The notes beneath the pieces were generated by a model. It did not search any database, was not told the origin of the DNA, and was given only the letters and a program-made list of their open reading frames with translations. A stretch of 64,000 nucleotides of DNA. Source: UPXZ01 sp964568675. GTDB taxonomy: Bacteria > Bacteroidota > Bacteroidia > Bacteroidales > Paludibacteraceae. Made by a program: the position numbers and the translations under genes. The stretch spans positions 19,945 to 83,944 of the forward strand of contig CAZMQV010000004.1 of assembly GCA_964568675.1 (NCBI GenBank), in the 5' to 3' direction. Shown one piece after another: positions 19,174 through 29,885 of the stretch; position 1 is the first letter of the stretch; every line of letters starts with the position of its first letter.

Positions 19174-19211
19174 CTTCTTTTATTTTAATATTCATTGTTT
19201 TTATTAACGAA

Positions 19212-21071
19212 CTACCATCCCGGATTTTGAACCAAGGTGTGGTGCGAAGCTTCTATCTCTTTTAATGGAATGGGGAAATGATACATTTTCATATCAAAGA
19301 AATGTTGCTCAACAGGCTGAACCGACCATGAAAACAGCATTTGTCCATTATCATCACCCATTTTTTCCCACACAGCAGCATGAGACCAGGTATTGTCTAA
19401 CTTTTCAAGAAGTTTTCTGCGTTTCAGGTCCCAGTAGCGTGTTCCTGCTTCAAGGACAAACTCAATGCGACGCTCATTGAGAATGAAAGCTATCATACTT
19501 TCTTTATTCAAATTTTCAGGAATACCATATCGGCTATTCTTACCGGCTTCAATACCCGCACGCTTACGAATTTTCATCAAATTATCTTCAATTTTCGCCC
19601 GATTGGCATTTACATCCAACTCTGCGAGCACTTCAGCTTCCATCAACAGAAGGTCGGCAAAACGGATAAACGCAACTGCTTGGCCGCTTACGGCATCACC
19701 CGACTGTTTACCGGTAACATTTTCTTTACACAGTTTCACAAAGTAGTAACCAGTGGATGTAGAACCAGTAAATATACCATCCGATGCAGCCCCGCGATAC
19801 GTATAAACCGACTGAGGTGCCTCACCGGTAGCTTTTGCCCATTTCGCTTCGTTGTAAAGAAATGTATAATAGAAACGTGGATCTCGATTTTTATACGGAT
19901 TGTTTGGGTCGTATAGCGCATTGCCTGTATTATATTTTCCTGCAACCGTTACATAATCACCATTCGCATTCATCGTTCGAATTTCATTCCCATCTTTGGT
20001 AGGGAAAGCCTCTGTGAGGTCGTGATACGGAAGCACTTTAGCAAGCCCACTACGCGAAGCCGGTAGCAATTGTTCATGCGGCCATGTATGCCCGGCAAAC
20101 GACACCCACATCCACACACGCTCTTTACTTACACGCTTGGTAGTAGCTTCATAAAAACCGTAGCCGGGTTTCGCATTGTTTTCGACCAGCCCAAACATAC
20201 CAGCTTGCGCATCGTTATAGCTAAAAAATCGTTCCAACGATTCTTTGGCTTTTTGCCAACGACTCATCTGAAAATCTTCATAGCCCACCAACATACGATT
20301 GCTTCCGGTGCCAGTATTACCGCCATTATAGAGCGGGCTTGCAACGTAGAAGTGTGTTTTTGCAATCATACCTAACGCAGCACCCTTGGTAGGGCGTCCG
20401 TAGTTATTACCATTTTGCACATCGGGCAGGTTGTTGTAGGCATACTCAAATTCATCAAGAATAAAATTCACGGTTTCTTCGAATGACGAACGCGGAATAC
20501 CATGATTTACAAAGGGATCGAGCATTTTATTGCCAACAAGTGGCACTCCGCCCCAGTTTCGCATCAGGTGAAAATAGTAGAAAGCACGAAGGAAACGCGT
20601 CTCGGCAGCCAAAACTGTTTTTTTCCCCTCAGACAGTGGTGCTTTCTGATAGTTTTCCAAAAACTGATTACACACACGGATATTCTGATACATAGAAGTC
20701 CATGAATTCAAAAATTTATTGAAATTGGCGTTGATACCATCCTGTGTAAAATCTGCCTTACCAAATGCTACCGCAAAGCTACTGCGATCGGTGCTACTCT
20801 CTTTTCCATTGTCAGAAGCCGAATCATAATCCAGAAACGACTGGAGATAATATCCATTTCCCGGATTACGGGGACCCATGATTACATCGGGAATTTTCCA
20901 GAAAACTGACGCTTGAAATTGCATGGTTTTCAGGCTGTCGGAGAAAATTTTATTCAATGTCTCCGTCTCTTCTTTCGCATCGAGAAATCCTTCGGACGTC
21001 TCAGTACAGCTCACAGCTATACATGAAATTGCGAATAATAGAATATAAAAATTTATTTGAATCTTTTTCAT
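19212..21071 (-). CDS. SusD-like outer-membrane glycan-binding lipoprotein (pair 1)
   Basis: A 619-residue SusD/RagB family lipoprotein forming the lid of a SusC transporter. The lipobox is IAVSC after a short hydrophobic leader. Family motifs are AETRFLRAFYYFHLMRNWGG, GIPRSSFEETVNFILDEFEY, RKRAGI and FILNERRIEFVLEAGTRYWD, with the usual C-terminal FPIPLKEIE. The length is normal. It follows its SusC partner (21098-24274) by 26 bp, in the usual susC-susD order. The ligand cannot be deduced from sequence. Confidence 0.96.
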   Translation of the reverse strand: MKKIQINFYILLFAISCIAVSCTETSEGFLDAKEETETLNKIFSDSLKTMQFQASVFWKIPDVIMGPRNPGNGYYLQSFLDYDSASDNGKESSTDRSSFAVAFGKADFTQDGINANFNKFLNSWTSMYQNIRVCNQFLENYQKAPLSEGKKTVLAAETRFLRAFYYFHLMRNWGGVPLVGNKMLDPFVNHGIPRSSFEETVNFILDEFEYAYNNLPDVQNGNNYGRPTKGAALGMIAKTHFYVASPLYNGGNTGTGSNRMLVGYEDFQMSRWQKAKESLERFFSYNDAQAGMFGLVENNAKPGYGFYEATTKRVSKERVWMWVSFAGHTWPHEQLLPASRSGLAKVLPYHDLTEAFPTKDGNEIRTMNANGDYVTVAGKYNTGNALYDPNNPYKNRDPRFYYTFLYNEAKWAKATGEAPQSVYTYRGAASDGIFTGSTSTGYYFVKLCKENVTGKQSGDAVSGQAVAFIRFADLLLMEAEVLAELDVNANRAKIEDNLMKIRKRAGIEAGKNSRYGIPENLNKESMIAFILNERRIEFVLEAGTRYWDLKRRKLLEKLDNTWSHAAVWEKMGDDNGQMLFSWSVQPVEQHFFDMKMYHFPIPLKEIEASHHTLVQNPGW

Positions 21072-21097
21072 CTTTACTTGATTATTTTCGAAGGTTA

Positions 21098-24000
21098 TTA
21101 AAATGATATTTGACAGCCTAAATTATACACTTTCTGCTGCGGATAAGTTGTTAATCCTGTTCTGGAGCTTTCGGGGTCAATTTGATATTCCTTCAGGTCT
21201 GACCACGTGATGAGGTTTTGTGCTGTAAGATATACCCTAACACCATTCATACCCATCGATTTCAACCAATTTTTAGGGAAATTATAAGCAATCTCCATGT
21301 TTTTCCAGCGCAGATAGTCGGCCGAACGAAGCCAGAAAGTTGACGAAGCGTTGTTCTTGTTATTTCCGGGAAGCAGACGAGGATAACTTGCGTTCTTATT
21401 CATCGAGACTAACTGACTTGCGTTTGTTATATAATTTCCATCCGCATCATAATAAGTCCATCTTCCTTGGTGAATCGGCATTGGCTTACCGTTGCTGCTA
21501 CCAACAATCGAGTTCGAACCATCTGCAAGACGCAACATGCTTTCGATAGAAACCGAAGCACCTGTAGCACCCTGAAAGAGTGTGGAAAAATCAAAGTTTT
21601 TATAGGAAAATCCCATTGAAAATCCATAATTGAAATCCGGGAGATTATTACCTATTGCCACTCGGTCATATTCATTGATAATTCCATCGGGAGCGCTATT
21701 CGGACCACTTATATCCTTATATTTCAAGTCGCCGGGAGCTACGCCACGCGACAAACCATCATAAGCAGAAGAATTAATTTCATCCCACGATTGATAAAAT
21801 CCATCCGCAACATAACCAAAAATGGTACCAATCGGGCGTCCGGTTTTCATGCTAAGCTTGTATTCACTTGGAGCTTCATCCATATATAGAATCTTATTTT
21901 TAGCATACGAAAAAGTTCCTCTCACAAAGTAACTCAAGTCTTTATTAATATTATCACGCCATGAAAGTTCGCCGTCCCAACCTTTATTTTCAGTTCGTCC
22001 GATATTGGAAGGAGGCAGAATATCAATTAAAGTACCATCTGCAAACACATTGAGAAATCCGGCATAATACACAATACCGGCACGTGTAGCTAAAATATCC
22101 TTACGACGGTTGTTGAAATAATCAACAGTAGCCGACAAACGGTCTTTGAACATGCGCAAATCAATACCAATATCTGTTTTCGCGTCTGTTTCCCAACGCA
22201 TTTCCGGATTGGGATATTTCATTAAGCCCAATGCGTCAATTTTTGTGGAGGAAGTCGGTACTTCACCAAAGTAGTAGTCCATCACCTTACCGTATTTTTC
22301 TTGGTAGGCGTAAGTGTCGCCAGAAATTTTATCCGAGCCACTCATTCCGTACGAACCTCTGATTTTCAACGTTCCAATGCTTAGTTGTTCTGTCAGCGAT
22401 TTTAAGTATGGTTCTTCTGCCAGATTCCATCCCAATGTAAGAGCCGGAAATAAATCGAAACGGTTATTGGAGGAGAACTCATCAGAACCATTGTAGGCCG
22501 CGCTCATTTCAAAAATATATCGATTATCATAGGTATAACCGGCGCGTCCTGAGTAGCTTATTGAATTGCGCTGATTGCCGGCACCTGTACGTGTTGTGTA
22601 CCAGTTACCGAGAGCAAGCGCGTCTAAAGCATGTGGTCCGAACTTCCGATGATAGTTCACATCAAACCGTGTGTTGATTTGAGTCATTGGGCTTGCCCCG
22701 CTACTTCCAACTGACAACAAAGGCAAAATATACTGATTGGTAATTACCGGATTATATTTTCCTGTTTCTGGTTCATAATAATAGTCGAGAACTTCGCTGC
22801 GTGTCAGACTTCGGCTAAATCCCCAAGTATTGGTAATCGCCATCACACCACGTGCTTTAAGCCCTTTTGTCAATTTATGCAAATCATATTCAAGGGTCAT
22901 ATTTCCATTCAGGTTGTTGCGATAATCTCTATTGTAACCACCATAAGTGAGTAGCGCCAACGGATTAATGTAAGTTCCGGTGTATCCGCCAAAAGTACCA
23001 TTGGGGTTGTAAGCAGGATAGTGATAGGGCGCAATACCTGCACCAAGCAAGCGTTGGAAGATGCTTAGGCCACTTCCACGTGTCGAAGGCAAGTTTGGTT
23101 GATTGATTTCCGTCAAGATAGCATTTGCATTTAATCTCAGCAACAAGTCATTTGTAATCTTAATGTCAAAATTCGAGCGCACATTGTATCTCTTTTGATA
23201 ATAGTCGTTGTTGAATTTCTCATTTTTGGGTTGGTCTTTGAACAAACCTCCCTGATTGAGATGAGAGAAAGAAACAAAGTATTTCAAGCCCTCAGTTCCA
23301 CCTTGCACATCAAAAGAATATTGCTGCTGACCGGAGAATTTTTTGTAAAGCAAGTCATACCAATTCACATCGGGATAAAGATAGGGCTTGTCTCCAAGGC
23401 GATAATGCTCCAATGCTTCATCGCTAAAATATCTTTCTTGCCCCAAAGCGGTTGTGTTATTATTATTCAAGTGAACCTCTTTGAGAAGCGATAGACTTTC
23501 ATACGAGTTCAGAAATTCATTTTTGTAGGTTGGTTGCTGAAAGCCGAAATCAGTACGCATTGTTAGCTTGGGTGCGCCCAATTTTCCACGTCGTGTAGTA
23601 ATAAGAATTACTCCATTAGCTCCTTTCACTCCAAAAATTGAGGTACTACCGGCATCTTTCAACAGGCTGATTTCTTCCACATCATTTGCCGAAAGGCGAG
23701 ACAGTGTAGATATGTCTGACTCAACATCATCAATCATCACCAAAGGTGAAGTGTCTGATCCAAAAGTACCTACACCGCGTATAAACAACTGAGCTGCATC
23801 ACTACCGGGCTGTCCACTACCTTGAAGTTGGAACAAACCGGGCAAACGACCTGCCAGCGAATTTTGAATAGAAGTGGTGGGCAATGTTCGAATCTGACTT
23901 GCATTAATCTGACTCACTGACGCAGCATTCGTAATACGCGATTTGCTACCAAAACCCACACGTACAACAGTAACCTCTTGCAACATATTTTCATCGTTGC

Positions 24001-24274
24001 TCATCACTATTTTCATATTGGCTGCTACTGGAAGCACTTTTGCTTCAAATCCAACGTAGCGAACTGTAATTTTTGACTTGGATGATGTTACATTCAGTTC
24101 AAAATCACCATCAATGCCAGTGGACACTCCATTCGTCGGCTTCTCTGTTTCAAAAATTGACGCACCAATTAATGTTTCACCCTTTTCGTCGGTAACCACA
24201 CCTTTCACCTTGAACTGCGCCGAGAGGCAGAGGGGCATCAAAGCAAATAATACTATTGTTATTATATGTTTCAT
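21098..24274 (-). CDS. SusC-like TonB-dependent outer-membrane transporter (pair 1)
   Basis: A 1058-residue SusC/RagA family receptor that imports oligosaccharides across the outer membrane with TonB energy. A signal peptide (ending LCLSAQ) is followed by a carboxypeptidase-D-like domain (about 20-100; FKVKGVVTDEKGETLIGASI), the plug (VTVVRVGFGSKSRI, then SVSQINASQIRTLPTTSIQN and GANGVILITTRRGK) and a large beta-barrel ending in an aromatic residue (LGCQISF). The SusC signature for the plug-barrel join is intact. It precedes its SusD partner and follows the second SusCD pair on the same transcript. Confidence 0.96.
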   Translation of the reverse strand: MKHIITIVLFALMPLCLSAQFKVKGVVTDEKGETLIGASIFETEKPTNGVSTGIDGDFELNVTSSKSKITVRYVGFEAKVLPVAANMKIVMSNDENMLQEVTVVRVGFGSKSRITNAASVSQINASQIRTLPTTSIQNSLAGRLPGLFQLQGSGQPGSDAAQLFIRGVGTFGSDTSPLVMIDDVESDISTLSRLSANDVEEISLLKDAGSTSIFGVKGANGVILITTRRGKLGAPKLTMRTDFGFQQPTYKNEFLNSYESLSLLKEVHLNNNNTTALGQERYFSDEALEHYRLGDKPYLYPDVNWYDLLYKKFSGQQQYSFDVQGGTEGLKYFVSFSHLNQGGLFKDQPKNEKFNNDYYQKRYNVRSNFDIKITNDLLLRLNANAILTEINQPNLPSTRGSGLSIFQRLLGAGIAPYHYPAYNPNGTFGGYTGTYINPLALLTYGGYNRDYRNNLNGNMTLEYDLHKLTKGLKARGVMAITNTWGFSRSLTRSEVLDYYYEPETGKYNPVITNQYILPLLSVGSSGASPMTQINTRFDVNYHRKFGPHALDALALGNWYTTRTGAGNQRNSISYSGRAGYTYDNRYIFEMSAAYNGSDEFSSNNRFDLFPALTLGWNLAEEPYLKSLTEQLSIGTLKIRGSYGMSGSDKISGDTYAYQEKYGKVMDYYFGEVPTSSTKIDALGLMKYPNPEMRWETDAKTDIGIDLRMFKDRLSATVDYFNNRRKDILATRAGIVYYAGFLNVFADGTLIDILPPSNIGRTENKGWDGELSWRDNINKDLSYFVRGTFSYAKNKILYMDEAPSEYKLSMKTGRPIGTIFGYVADGFYQSWDEINSSAYDGLSRGVAPGDLKYKDISGPNSAPDGIINEYDRVAIGNNLPDFNYGFSMGFSYKNFDFSTLFQGATGASVSIESMLRLADGSNSIVGSSNGKPMPIHQGRWTYYDADGNYITNASQLVSMNKNASYPRLLPGNNKNNASSTFWLRSADYLRWKNMEIAYNFPKNWLKSMGMNGVRVYLTAQNLITWSDLKEYQIDPESSRTGLTTYPQQKVYNLGCQISF

Positions 24275-24297
24275 ATACTTGATTTATTTTTTGGTTC

Positions 24298-26121
24298 TTA
24301 ATAATTCCATCCTTCGTTTTGCTTCAGTTGATTGTTGCCTAACATTTCATTACGAGGGATAGGATACCAATACATGTGTGGAGCAAACGATGAGCTACGT
24401 ACTTCTTCGTATTCATAACTAAATGTTCCATCTTGATTCTTCTGAATTCGCACACCTTTTATTGGCTGAGTCATCACAGCGTCTCCATCACCCGCGGCAC
24501 AGATTTTCCATCGGCGAATATCCCAAAAGCGATGATCTTCGAATGCCAACTCAATGCGACGCTCATTACGTATAATTCTTCTCATCAGTTCCTGGCTATA
24601 CGTTCCGGCAGCTGGAAGGCCGTAGCGACCATCATCACCTGCATTGATTCCTGCTCTTTTGCGTAGCGCAATTAATCCTAAAACAATTTCAGCATCATTT
24701 GCCGGCTCAGATTCATTTACTGCTTCGGCATAGTTCAGCAAAACTTCTGCATAACGAATGATTTGGAAATGATGGTTGTAACCTACATACGACTCGCGAT
24801 TTTCATTATCACCAAGAAATTTTTTCAGATAATAACCCGTTTGAGTATATACCGCACCGGCAACTGCGCCTCTGTCTCTCCCTCCTTCAAAGGTCTCCAC
24901 AGCTCTTTTCAGCCACATCGAGCCATTGAGAAACACTGTGCGGGCAAGACGTGGATCACGATTTTCGTAAGGTTTCTGAGCATCATAACCCGAAGCCGGA
25001 TCTATCCCGTTTGCAGGATTATAATCCTTATAAATAGATTTACCATCGGCGGTAAGAAAAGCATCTACCAAATTCTGACTTGGACTAGTGCGTCCCAGCG
25101 AGTTTACCAATGTCAGAGCGCCAGCTCCGGTTCCATACGAATATCCGGCAGGGCTGTTTGTTGTTTCAATCGATGAATTGGAAGACATTTGTTTGAGCAT
25201 AATCATCTCTTTGTTTGGGAAATCATCGTTGTTCATCGCGAATAGCTTAAACATGTTTGCAGGCGTAGCCTGATAAAGGTCATAAACATTTAAGGCTATC
25301 AATGATTTCGCTGCATTTGCCGCATCTTTCCACCGCTGAATATCGTTAGTAGGATTGAAAAGCGGGCTAGCAAGATACAAATTCATTCGTGCAATTAATC
25401 CAAGTGCTACGCCTTGATTCACATGACCTATTTCTGTAGCGTCTGTTACTGCTGTTGATTGCGCAGCATGCAGATCATTGTAACAGGAATTTGGATATTT
25501 TGACACTTCGGGACTAATCTCGCTCAGAATATAGGCAGCGACTTCGGCTGTCGAGCTGCGCGGTATATTGATATTGTCGTCATTTCCCAGTACTTTATCG
25601 CCAAGCATCGGCACACCACCCCAGCGCTTCATCAACTCAAAATAGTAGTATGCACGAAGCAAACGAGCTTCAGCTTTCATACGAGTAATACGTGCTGCAG
25701 GCACTTGTGTTGAGGGTGGAAAAATTGGAAGTTTTTCCAAAAACAAATTCACCCGACGAATTCCTCGATAGTTTCTTGCCCACGCATCGCCGTCTAAACT
25801 TGCGATATTTCCTGCAGAGAGCATTCCGTTGCGATAATTATTCAGATCGCTGCTTCCCGATTGATTAAGCGTAGGTAGCGCATCGTCGGTAGCTGCATCG
25901 AGATATGAACTCTGAAAACGAGTGTGTAAGAGTGGCAAATCTATATAACAAGCTTGAAATAGTTGTTTGATAGCACTATTTTCAGTCGAGTCGCCCGGAT
26001 TCAGCACCCGGTCTTCTGAGTTCCATTGTAATGGCTCATTCTCAGCATTATAGCAAGCTGTAAAAGAACAAGCAATCAGAGAACAACAAAGAAGTGTAAT
26101 AATTTTATTTTTAATCTTCAT
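24298..26121 (-). CDS. SusD-like outer-membrane glycan-binding lipoprotein (pair 2)
   Basis: A 607-residue SusD/RagB lipoprotein; the leader ends in a lipobox region (ACSFTAC). Family motifs are MKAEARLLRAYYYFELMKRW, NIPRSSTAEVAAYILSEI, RKRAGINAGDDGRYGLP, IIRNERRIELAFEDHRFWD and the C-terminal YWYPIPRNEM. It lies 15 bp after its SusC partner (26137-29019) and 23 bp before the pair-1 SusC. It clearly differs from the pair-1 SusD, so the two pairs are not a recent duplication. Confidence 0.96.
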   Translation of the reverse strand: MKIKNKIITLLCCSLIACSFTACYNAENEPLQWNSEDRVLNPGDSTENSAIKQLFQACYIDLPLLHTRFQSSYLDAATDDALPTLNQSGSSDLNNYRNGMLSAGNIASLDGDAWARNYRGIRRVNLFLEKLPIFPPSTQVPAARITRMKAEARLLRAYYYFELMKRWGGVPMLGDKVLGNDDNINIPRSSTAEVAAYILSEISPEVSKYPNSCYNDLHAAQSTAVTDATEIGHVNQGVALGLIARMNLYLASPLFNPTNDIQRWKDAANAAKSLIALNVYDLYQATPANMFKLFAMNNDDFPNKEMIMLKQMSSNSSIETTNSPAGYSYGTGAGALTLVNSLGRTSPSQNLVDAFLTADGKSIYKDYNPANGIDPASGYDAQKPYENRDPRLARTVFLNGSMWLKRAVETFEGGRDRGAVAGAVYTQTGYYLKKFLGDNENRESYVGYNHHFQIIRYAEVLLNYAEAVNESEPANDAEIVLGLIALRKRAGINAGDDGRYGLPAAGTYSQELMRRIIRNERRIELAFEDHRFWDIRRWKICAAGDGDAVMTQPIKGVRIQKNQDGTFSYEYEEVRSSSFAPHMYWYPIPRNEMLGNNQLKQNEGWNY

Positions 26122-26136
26122 ACGAATGTGTTTTTA

Positions 26137-29019
26137 TTAAAATTGAACATTAATTCCGGCATTAAATGCCTTAAAGTTGGGAACAACGCCCATAGCGCCC
26201 GACACATAACGAAGCAATTCCGGATCTCTATTTTTCAAAGGAGTAACCGTCAGCGCATTATAGGCATTGGCAAAAAACTTCACATTTGACAATTGAATCG
26301 CGGAACTCCATTTTTGTGGCAAAGTGTATGACAGTTCAATATTTTTCAATCGTAAAAAGTTGATATCTTTAATCCAAAAAGTAGAAGTGCGTTCGTTGTA
26401 TGAATTGCCGGCAGCAGAGATTCGTGGATAGCTGGCATCTGTATTGTCAGGTCTCCAATAATCCAAATGTTCTTTCATCGCCTGACCGTAAGAGTTGGAA
26501 GAATTAATTTTGAATGGCATATCCATAAGCGTAGTTTGCACATTGGTAACACCTGTCCATTGCGTGCTCAGCGCAATACCTTTCCATCCTGTATTCAGAT
26601 AAAACCCGTATTCAATCCGTGGGGCTTTCGTTCCAATTGCTGTAATATCCAATCCATCAATCAGGTGGTCTCCATTAAGATCTTTGTACTTCAAATCACC
26701 TGGTTTTGGTGAGTAACCATCCAGCGAGTACGATTGCATGTAACTTTTAATTTCATCTTGCGACTGAAAAAATCCATCAGCAACATAACCGAAAATCATA
26801 CCATTGGGCTGACCTACACGTTGCATATAAGCTTCGGGGTATGTAGGTTCTCCATTACTGATAAGTTTGGTTTTGTAAAGCGTAGCCTGTACATTAGCAT
26901 TTATCGAGAACTCGCCAAATTGCTTAGTATATTCCACATCCATTTCCACACCGTGTTGCAAATGCGCCCCAATGTTCTCCATCGGTGCCTTTACTCCCAT
27001 CATACTGTTCAGACTTTTGGCCACATTGGTTGTAAGGATATCGTAGTGATAATTATTGAAATATTCAATAGATGCTCGTAACACTCGTTCGAAAGCATAC
27101 ACGTCAGCTCCAAACGTGAATCGGCGGCTCTTTTCATAAGTCGGGTCATAAGGGATACCATTTTCAATAAGCGTATTATGTCCAATATTTGTTTGACCTA
27201 AATTCACGTTTGCTCCAGCCGAATAAAGTTTCACATAAGGATAATAGTAATCTGAGAGTCCGCCGGTTCCGGAGCGAAAGAATGCACCAGTGCCATCATT
27301 TCCACTTATCCCGATAGTTGTACGCAATTTCAACATGTCAATTTTGGCAACATTGAAGAATTCTTCCTGATGTACATTCCATCCCAAACCAATAGCGGGG
27401 AAATATCCCCAACGTTTACTTGGACTCAGATAGTTCAGACTCATAGACGACATGGATATTTCAGCCAGATAACGCTTGTCGAAATTATACTCGCTATGAA
27501 GGTTAAATCCAGATTTCAACATTGGCAAATCGGTAGTTTGAAGAATATACTCATTGTTCCAGAATGTTAGTCTTGACTTCAGGCTATGTTGGTCCACATC
27601 AAAATCGTATCCGGCAGCCGCTTCAATATACTGCATGCGATTTTGTCTATTGTAGGACGACGAACGATCGGGCGCAGAAGCAGATAGAATTTTATTATAG
27701 TTTTTAGGGTCATTGGGCTCTAAGTCTGCAAGTGGCTTGTATTGCCATATTTCATAGCCTTTTGTTCTGCTCATCATTTCCCTGTAAGACGAGTTGTAGG
27801 AGTACAATCCCTTCAGATAGAATCCCTCCAATTTATTCGTGAAATGATGCTCAAGAATCAAGTCGAAGTTAAAATCGGTTTTCGGATACATGATATAGCC
27901 CGACTCAATGCTTTGCGCGTATAAGTTGTTTGTGTAATTGCTATTTCCGGCATAGGTTTTATCCGGAATTCCATCTCCATTGAGGTCGGCAAGCGGATTG
28001 GTTATTGCATAGGCGTTATTGGGAGTGGTATGAAGGGCGTTATAAATGCTTCCCATCATCGTTTTTCCGGGAGTGTTTTCTTTGAACATTTGCCCAAAAA
28101 CATTCACAGAGAGACTTGTAGTTGGGAAAAGTTGCACATCCACGTTGGTACGCATCGAGTATTTTTTGAAGCTTTCTCGTGTGTTATACTTGTTAATAGA
28201 ATTATCTTGTTTCAGAAATCCATCCTGGTCGTACATATTCAGGTCGATAAAGTATTTAGCTGTTTTTGCCCCTCCCGAAATATTCATGTTATACTGCTGA
28301 ATTGGCGAATTGTCGCGCATCAGCACACTATACCAATCAACATCTGGATGGGTGTAAGGATTAGACTTCGAGCGATATGCTTCTAAATCTTGCTCAGAAT
28401 AAAGCGGTTTACTTCCATCATTCACCAAGCCCTGATTTAACAGATTCGCATAACTGTATGCATCTAAAAACTGCGGACGAAAAATCTGTTCTGCTATCGC
28501 ACGCTGTGCTGTAAAGTCAATGGTAAGCTTCGAAGCATTGCCGCGTTTAGTCTTGATAAACAACACACCATCACCACTCGACATACCCCAAGCTGCAAGT
28601 CCAAGTGCATCTTTAAGCAATGTAACAGACTCAATCTGACTGGCAGGAATATTGGCGTCGGAGCGGGGAATCCCATCTACCACAATTAAAAGATTTCGTC
28701 CACGCATTCTCAACGCAGACTTTTCGGTAGGATAACCCTGCGACATATCTACAAAAAGACCAGGCAAGGTTCCATCAAGATATTGCTCCATCTGGAAAGT
28801 TGGGCGATGCAAAAGTTTATCTCCTTGCACCACCGAAGCAGACTGAACCGAAGTGGCTTCTGCTTGCTCGGAACTTAACAAAACACTTTTCTCGGCTTGA
28901 CCCTTTTCGTCAAGATTACTTGTTGTTGTGTTTTGTGCCACTAAAGGCATAATCATGGGAAAAGCAAAAAGCAAGAATATATACATTCTGTTTCTCCCGA
29001 TGTTGTTAAAAATTTTCAT
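26137..29019 (-). CDS. SusC-like TonB-dependent transporter without the N-terminal CPD domain (pair 2)
   Basis: A 960-residue SusC/RagA receptor and the first gene of the minus-strand PUL operon. After the signal peptide (ending MPLVAQ) it has only about 40 polar residues (NTTTSNLDEKGQAEK and onward) before the plug (MEQYLDGTLPGLFVDM, RGRNLLIVVDGIP, SVTLLKDALGLAAWGM). The carboxypeptidase-D-like domain found in the other SusC proteins of this window is absent. The barrel ends with an aromatic residue (FNAGINVQF). The ATG at 29019 is chosen, although a Met at residue 12 (MYIFLLFAFPM) would also give a good signal peptide. Confidence 0.94.
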   Translation of the reverse strand: MKIFNNIGRNRMYIFLLFAFPMIMPLVAQNTTTSNLDEKGQAEKSVLLSSEQAEATSVQSASVVQGDKLLHRPTFQMEQYLDGTLPGLFVDMSQGYPTEKSALRMRGRNLLIVVDGIPRSDANIPASQIESVTLLKDALGLAAWGMSSGDGVLFIKTKRGNASKLTIDFTAQRAIAEQIFRPQFLDAYSYANLLNQGLVNDGSKPLYSEQDLEAYRSKSNPYTHPDVDWYSVLMRDNSPIQQYNMNISGGAKTAKYFIDLNMYDQDGFLKQDNSINKYNTRESFKKYSMRTNVDVQLFPTTSLSVNVFGQMFKENTPGKTMMGSIYNALHTTPNNAYAITNPLADLNGDGIPDKTYAGNSNYTNNLYAQSIESGYIMYPKTDFNFDLILEHHFTNKLEGFYLKGLYSYNSSYREMMSRTKGYEIWQYKPLADLEPNDPKNYNKILSASAPDRSSSYNRQNRMQYIEAAAGYDFDVDQHSLKSRLTFWNNEYILQTTDLPMLKSGFNLHSEYNFDKRYLAEISMSSMSLNYLSPSKRWGYFPAIGLGWNVHQEEFFNVAKIDMLKLRTTIGISGNDGTGAFFRSGTGGLSDYYYPYVKLYSAGANVNLGQTNIGHNTLIENGIPYDPTYEKSRRFTFGADVYAFERVLRASIEYFNNYHYDILTTNVAKSLNSMMGVKAPMENIGAHLQHGVEMDVEYTKQFGEFSINANVQATLYKTKLISNGEPTYPEAYMQRVGQPNGMIFGYVADGFFQSQDEIKSYMQSYSLDGYSPKPGDLKYKDLNGDHLIDGLDITAIGTKAPRIEYGFYLNTGWKGIALSTQWTGVTNVQTTLMDMPFKINSSNSYGQAMKEHLDYWRPDNTDASYPRISAAGNSYNERTSTFWIKDINFLRLKNIELSYTLPQKWSSAIQLSNVKFFANAYNALTVTPLKNRDPELLRYVSGAMGVVPNFKAFNAGINVQF

Positions 29020-29788
29020 ACATTATTTTTTGTATTAGTAAAAATTAATTATTCCAAATCAAATCAGAGCGAACATTAGTCTTATTAAGATAATTCTTTG
29101 GATTATCACAAACACTAAGCCCCTATTTTTCTGAAAAATTCAAATCGAATTACATTTATCCCCAAAAATAAAAACGATGCTCACACACCATCCTGACCTA
29201 CTCAGATTTCACATTAAAAATTTATATACATCATTATGTGCTTATTGTATCTTAGCAAAATAGATTATAACTATCCTTGCTTAGCCTCCAAAATCATGGT
29301 AAATTGACTTATATAGTTTGCAAAACACATCTTTGTCTTTCACGAAATAATGATGCCCCAAAATTACAGTTTTTCAATTCTGGAAGCATTACTGTATTTG
29401 ACAATAATTTTTCTCAATTTAAACAAACAATGATTTAAGCGCCTGTAACGTCGTTTTCTTTTACAAACCATTTGGATTTACATCCGAAATTCTTTTATGG
29501 ATTATACTCTTTTTCGAAATCAATATCTACAAAAAAAAGGCAACACAGCAGCCACAAAACAACAAAGAACTAAAAAAAACAGCATTCCATTACCACTCAA
29601 ATTGCCAATTATCAGTTCAACATCTACTACCTCCATCATTACCTACAAAAATTAAACTTCTCCCCTCCGGATGGGAAAAGTGCTTTTCATCAAACAAAAG
29701 TTCAATCTATTTTCAAAATCATTTCGCTCATTACAATACAGTTTAGTCAAACAAACAATTAAAAAAAATTAATTCCGTCAACAAGATT

Positions 29789-29817
29789 TTGAATACAACT
29801 TATTATTTGTAACTTTG
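29789..29817 (+). promoter_or_regulatory. Promoter of the kduI operon
   Basis: TTG at 29789-29791 (within TTTTG) and TAACTTTG at 29810-29817 are separated by 18 bp and fit the Bacteroidota -33 TTTG / -7 TAnnTTTG consensus. Transcription should start near 29822-29825, leaving a leader of about 185 nt that contains a large hairpin. Confidence 0.7.
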
Positions 29818-29845
29818 CATTCCCCAACAACTACTATTCTCTTAC

Positions 29846-29885
29846 ACAATCTAAAAGAAACTTATGCAGTTTCTTCTTAGATTGT
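29846..29885 (+). promoter_or_regulatory. Large leader hairpin of the kduI operon
   Basis: ACAATCTAAAAGAAAC (29846-29861) pairs over all 16 bases with GTTTCTTCTTAGATTGT (29869-29885), with one bulged C and a 7-nt loop. It begins about 20 nt after the predicted transcription start. No U-tract follows, so it is not a standard terminator. It could stabilise the mRNA, serve as a protein-binding element or, in DNA form, as an operator. Confidence 0.65.
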
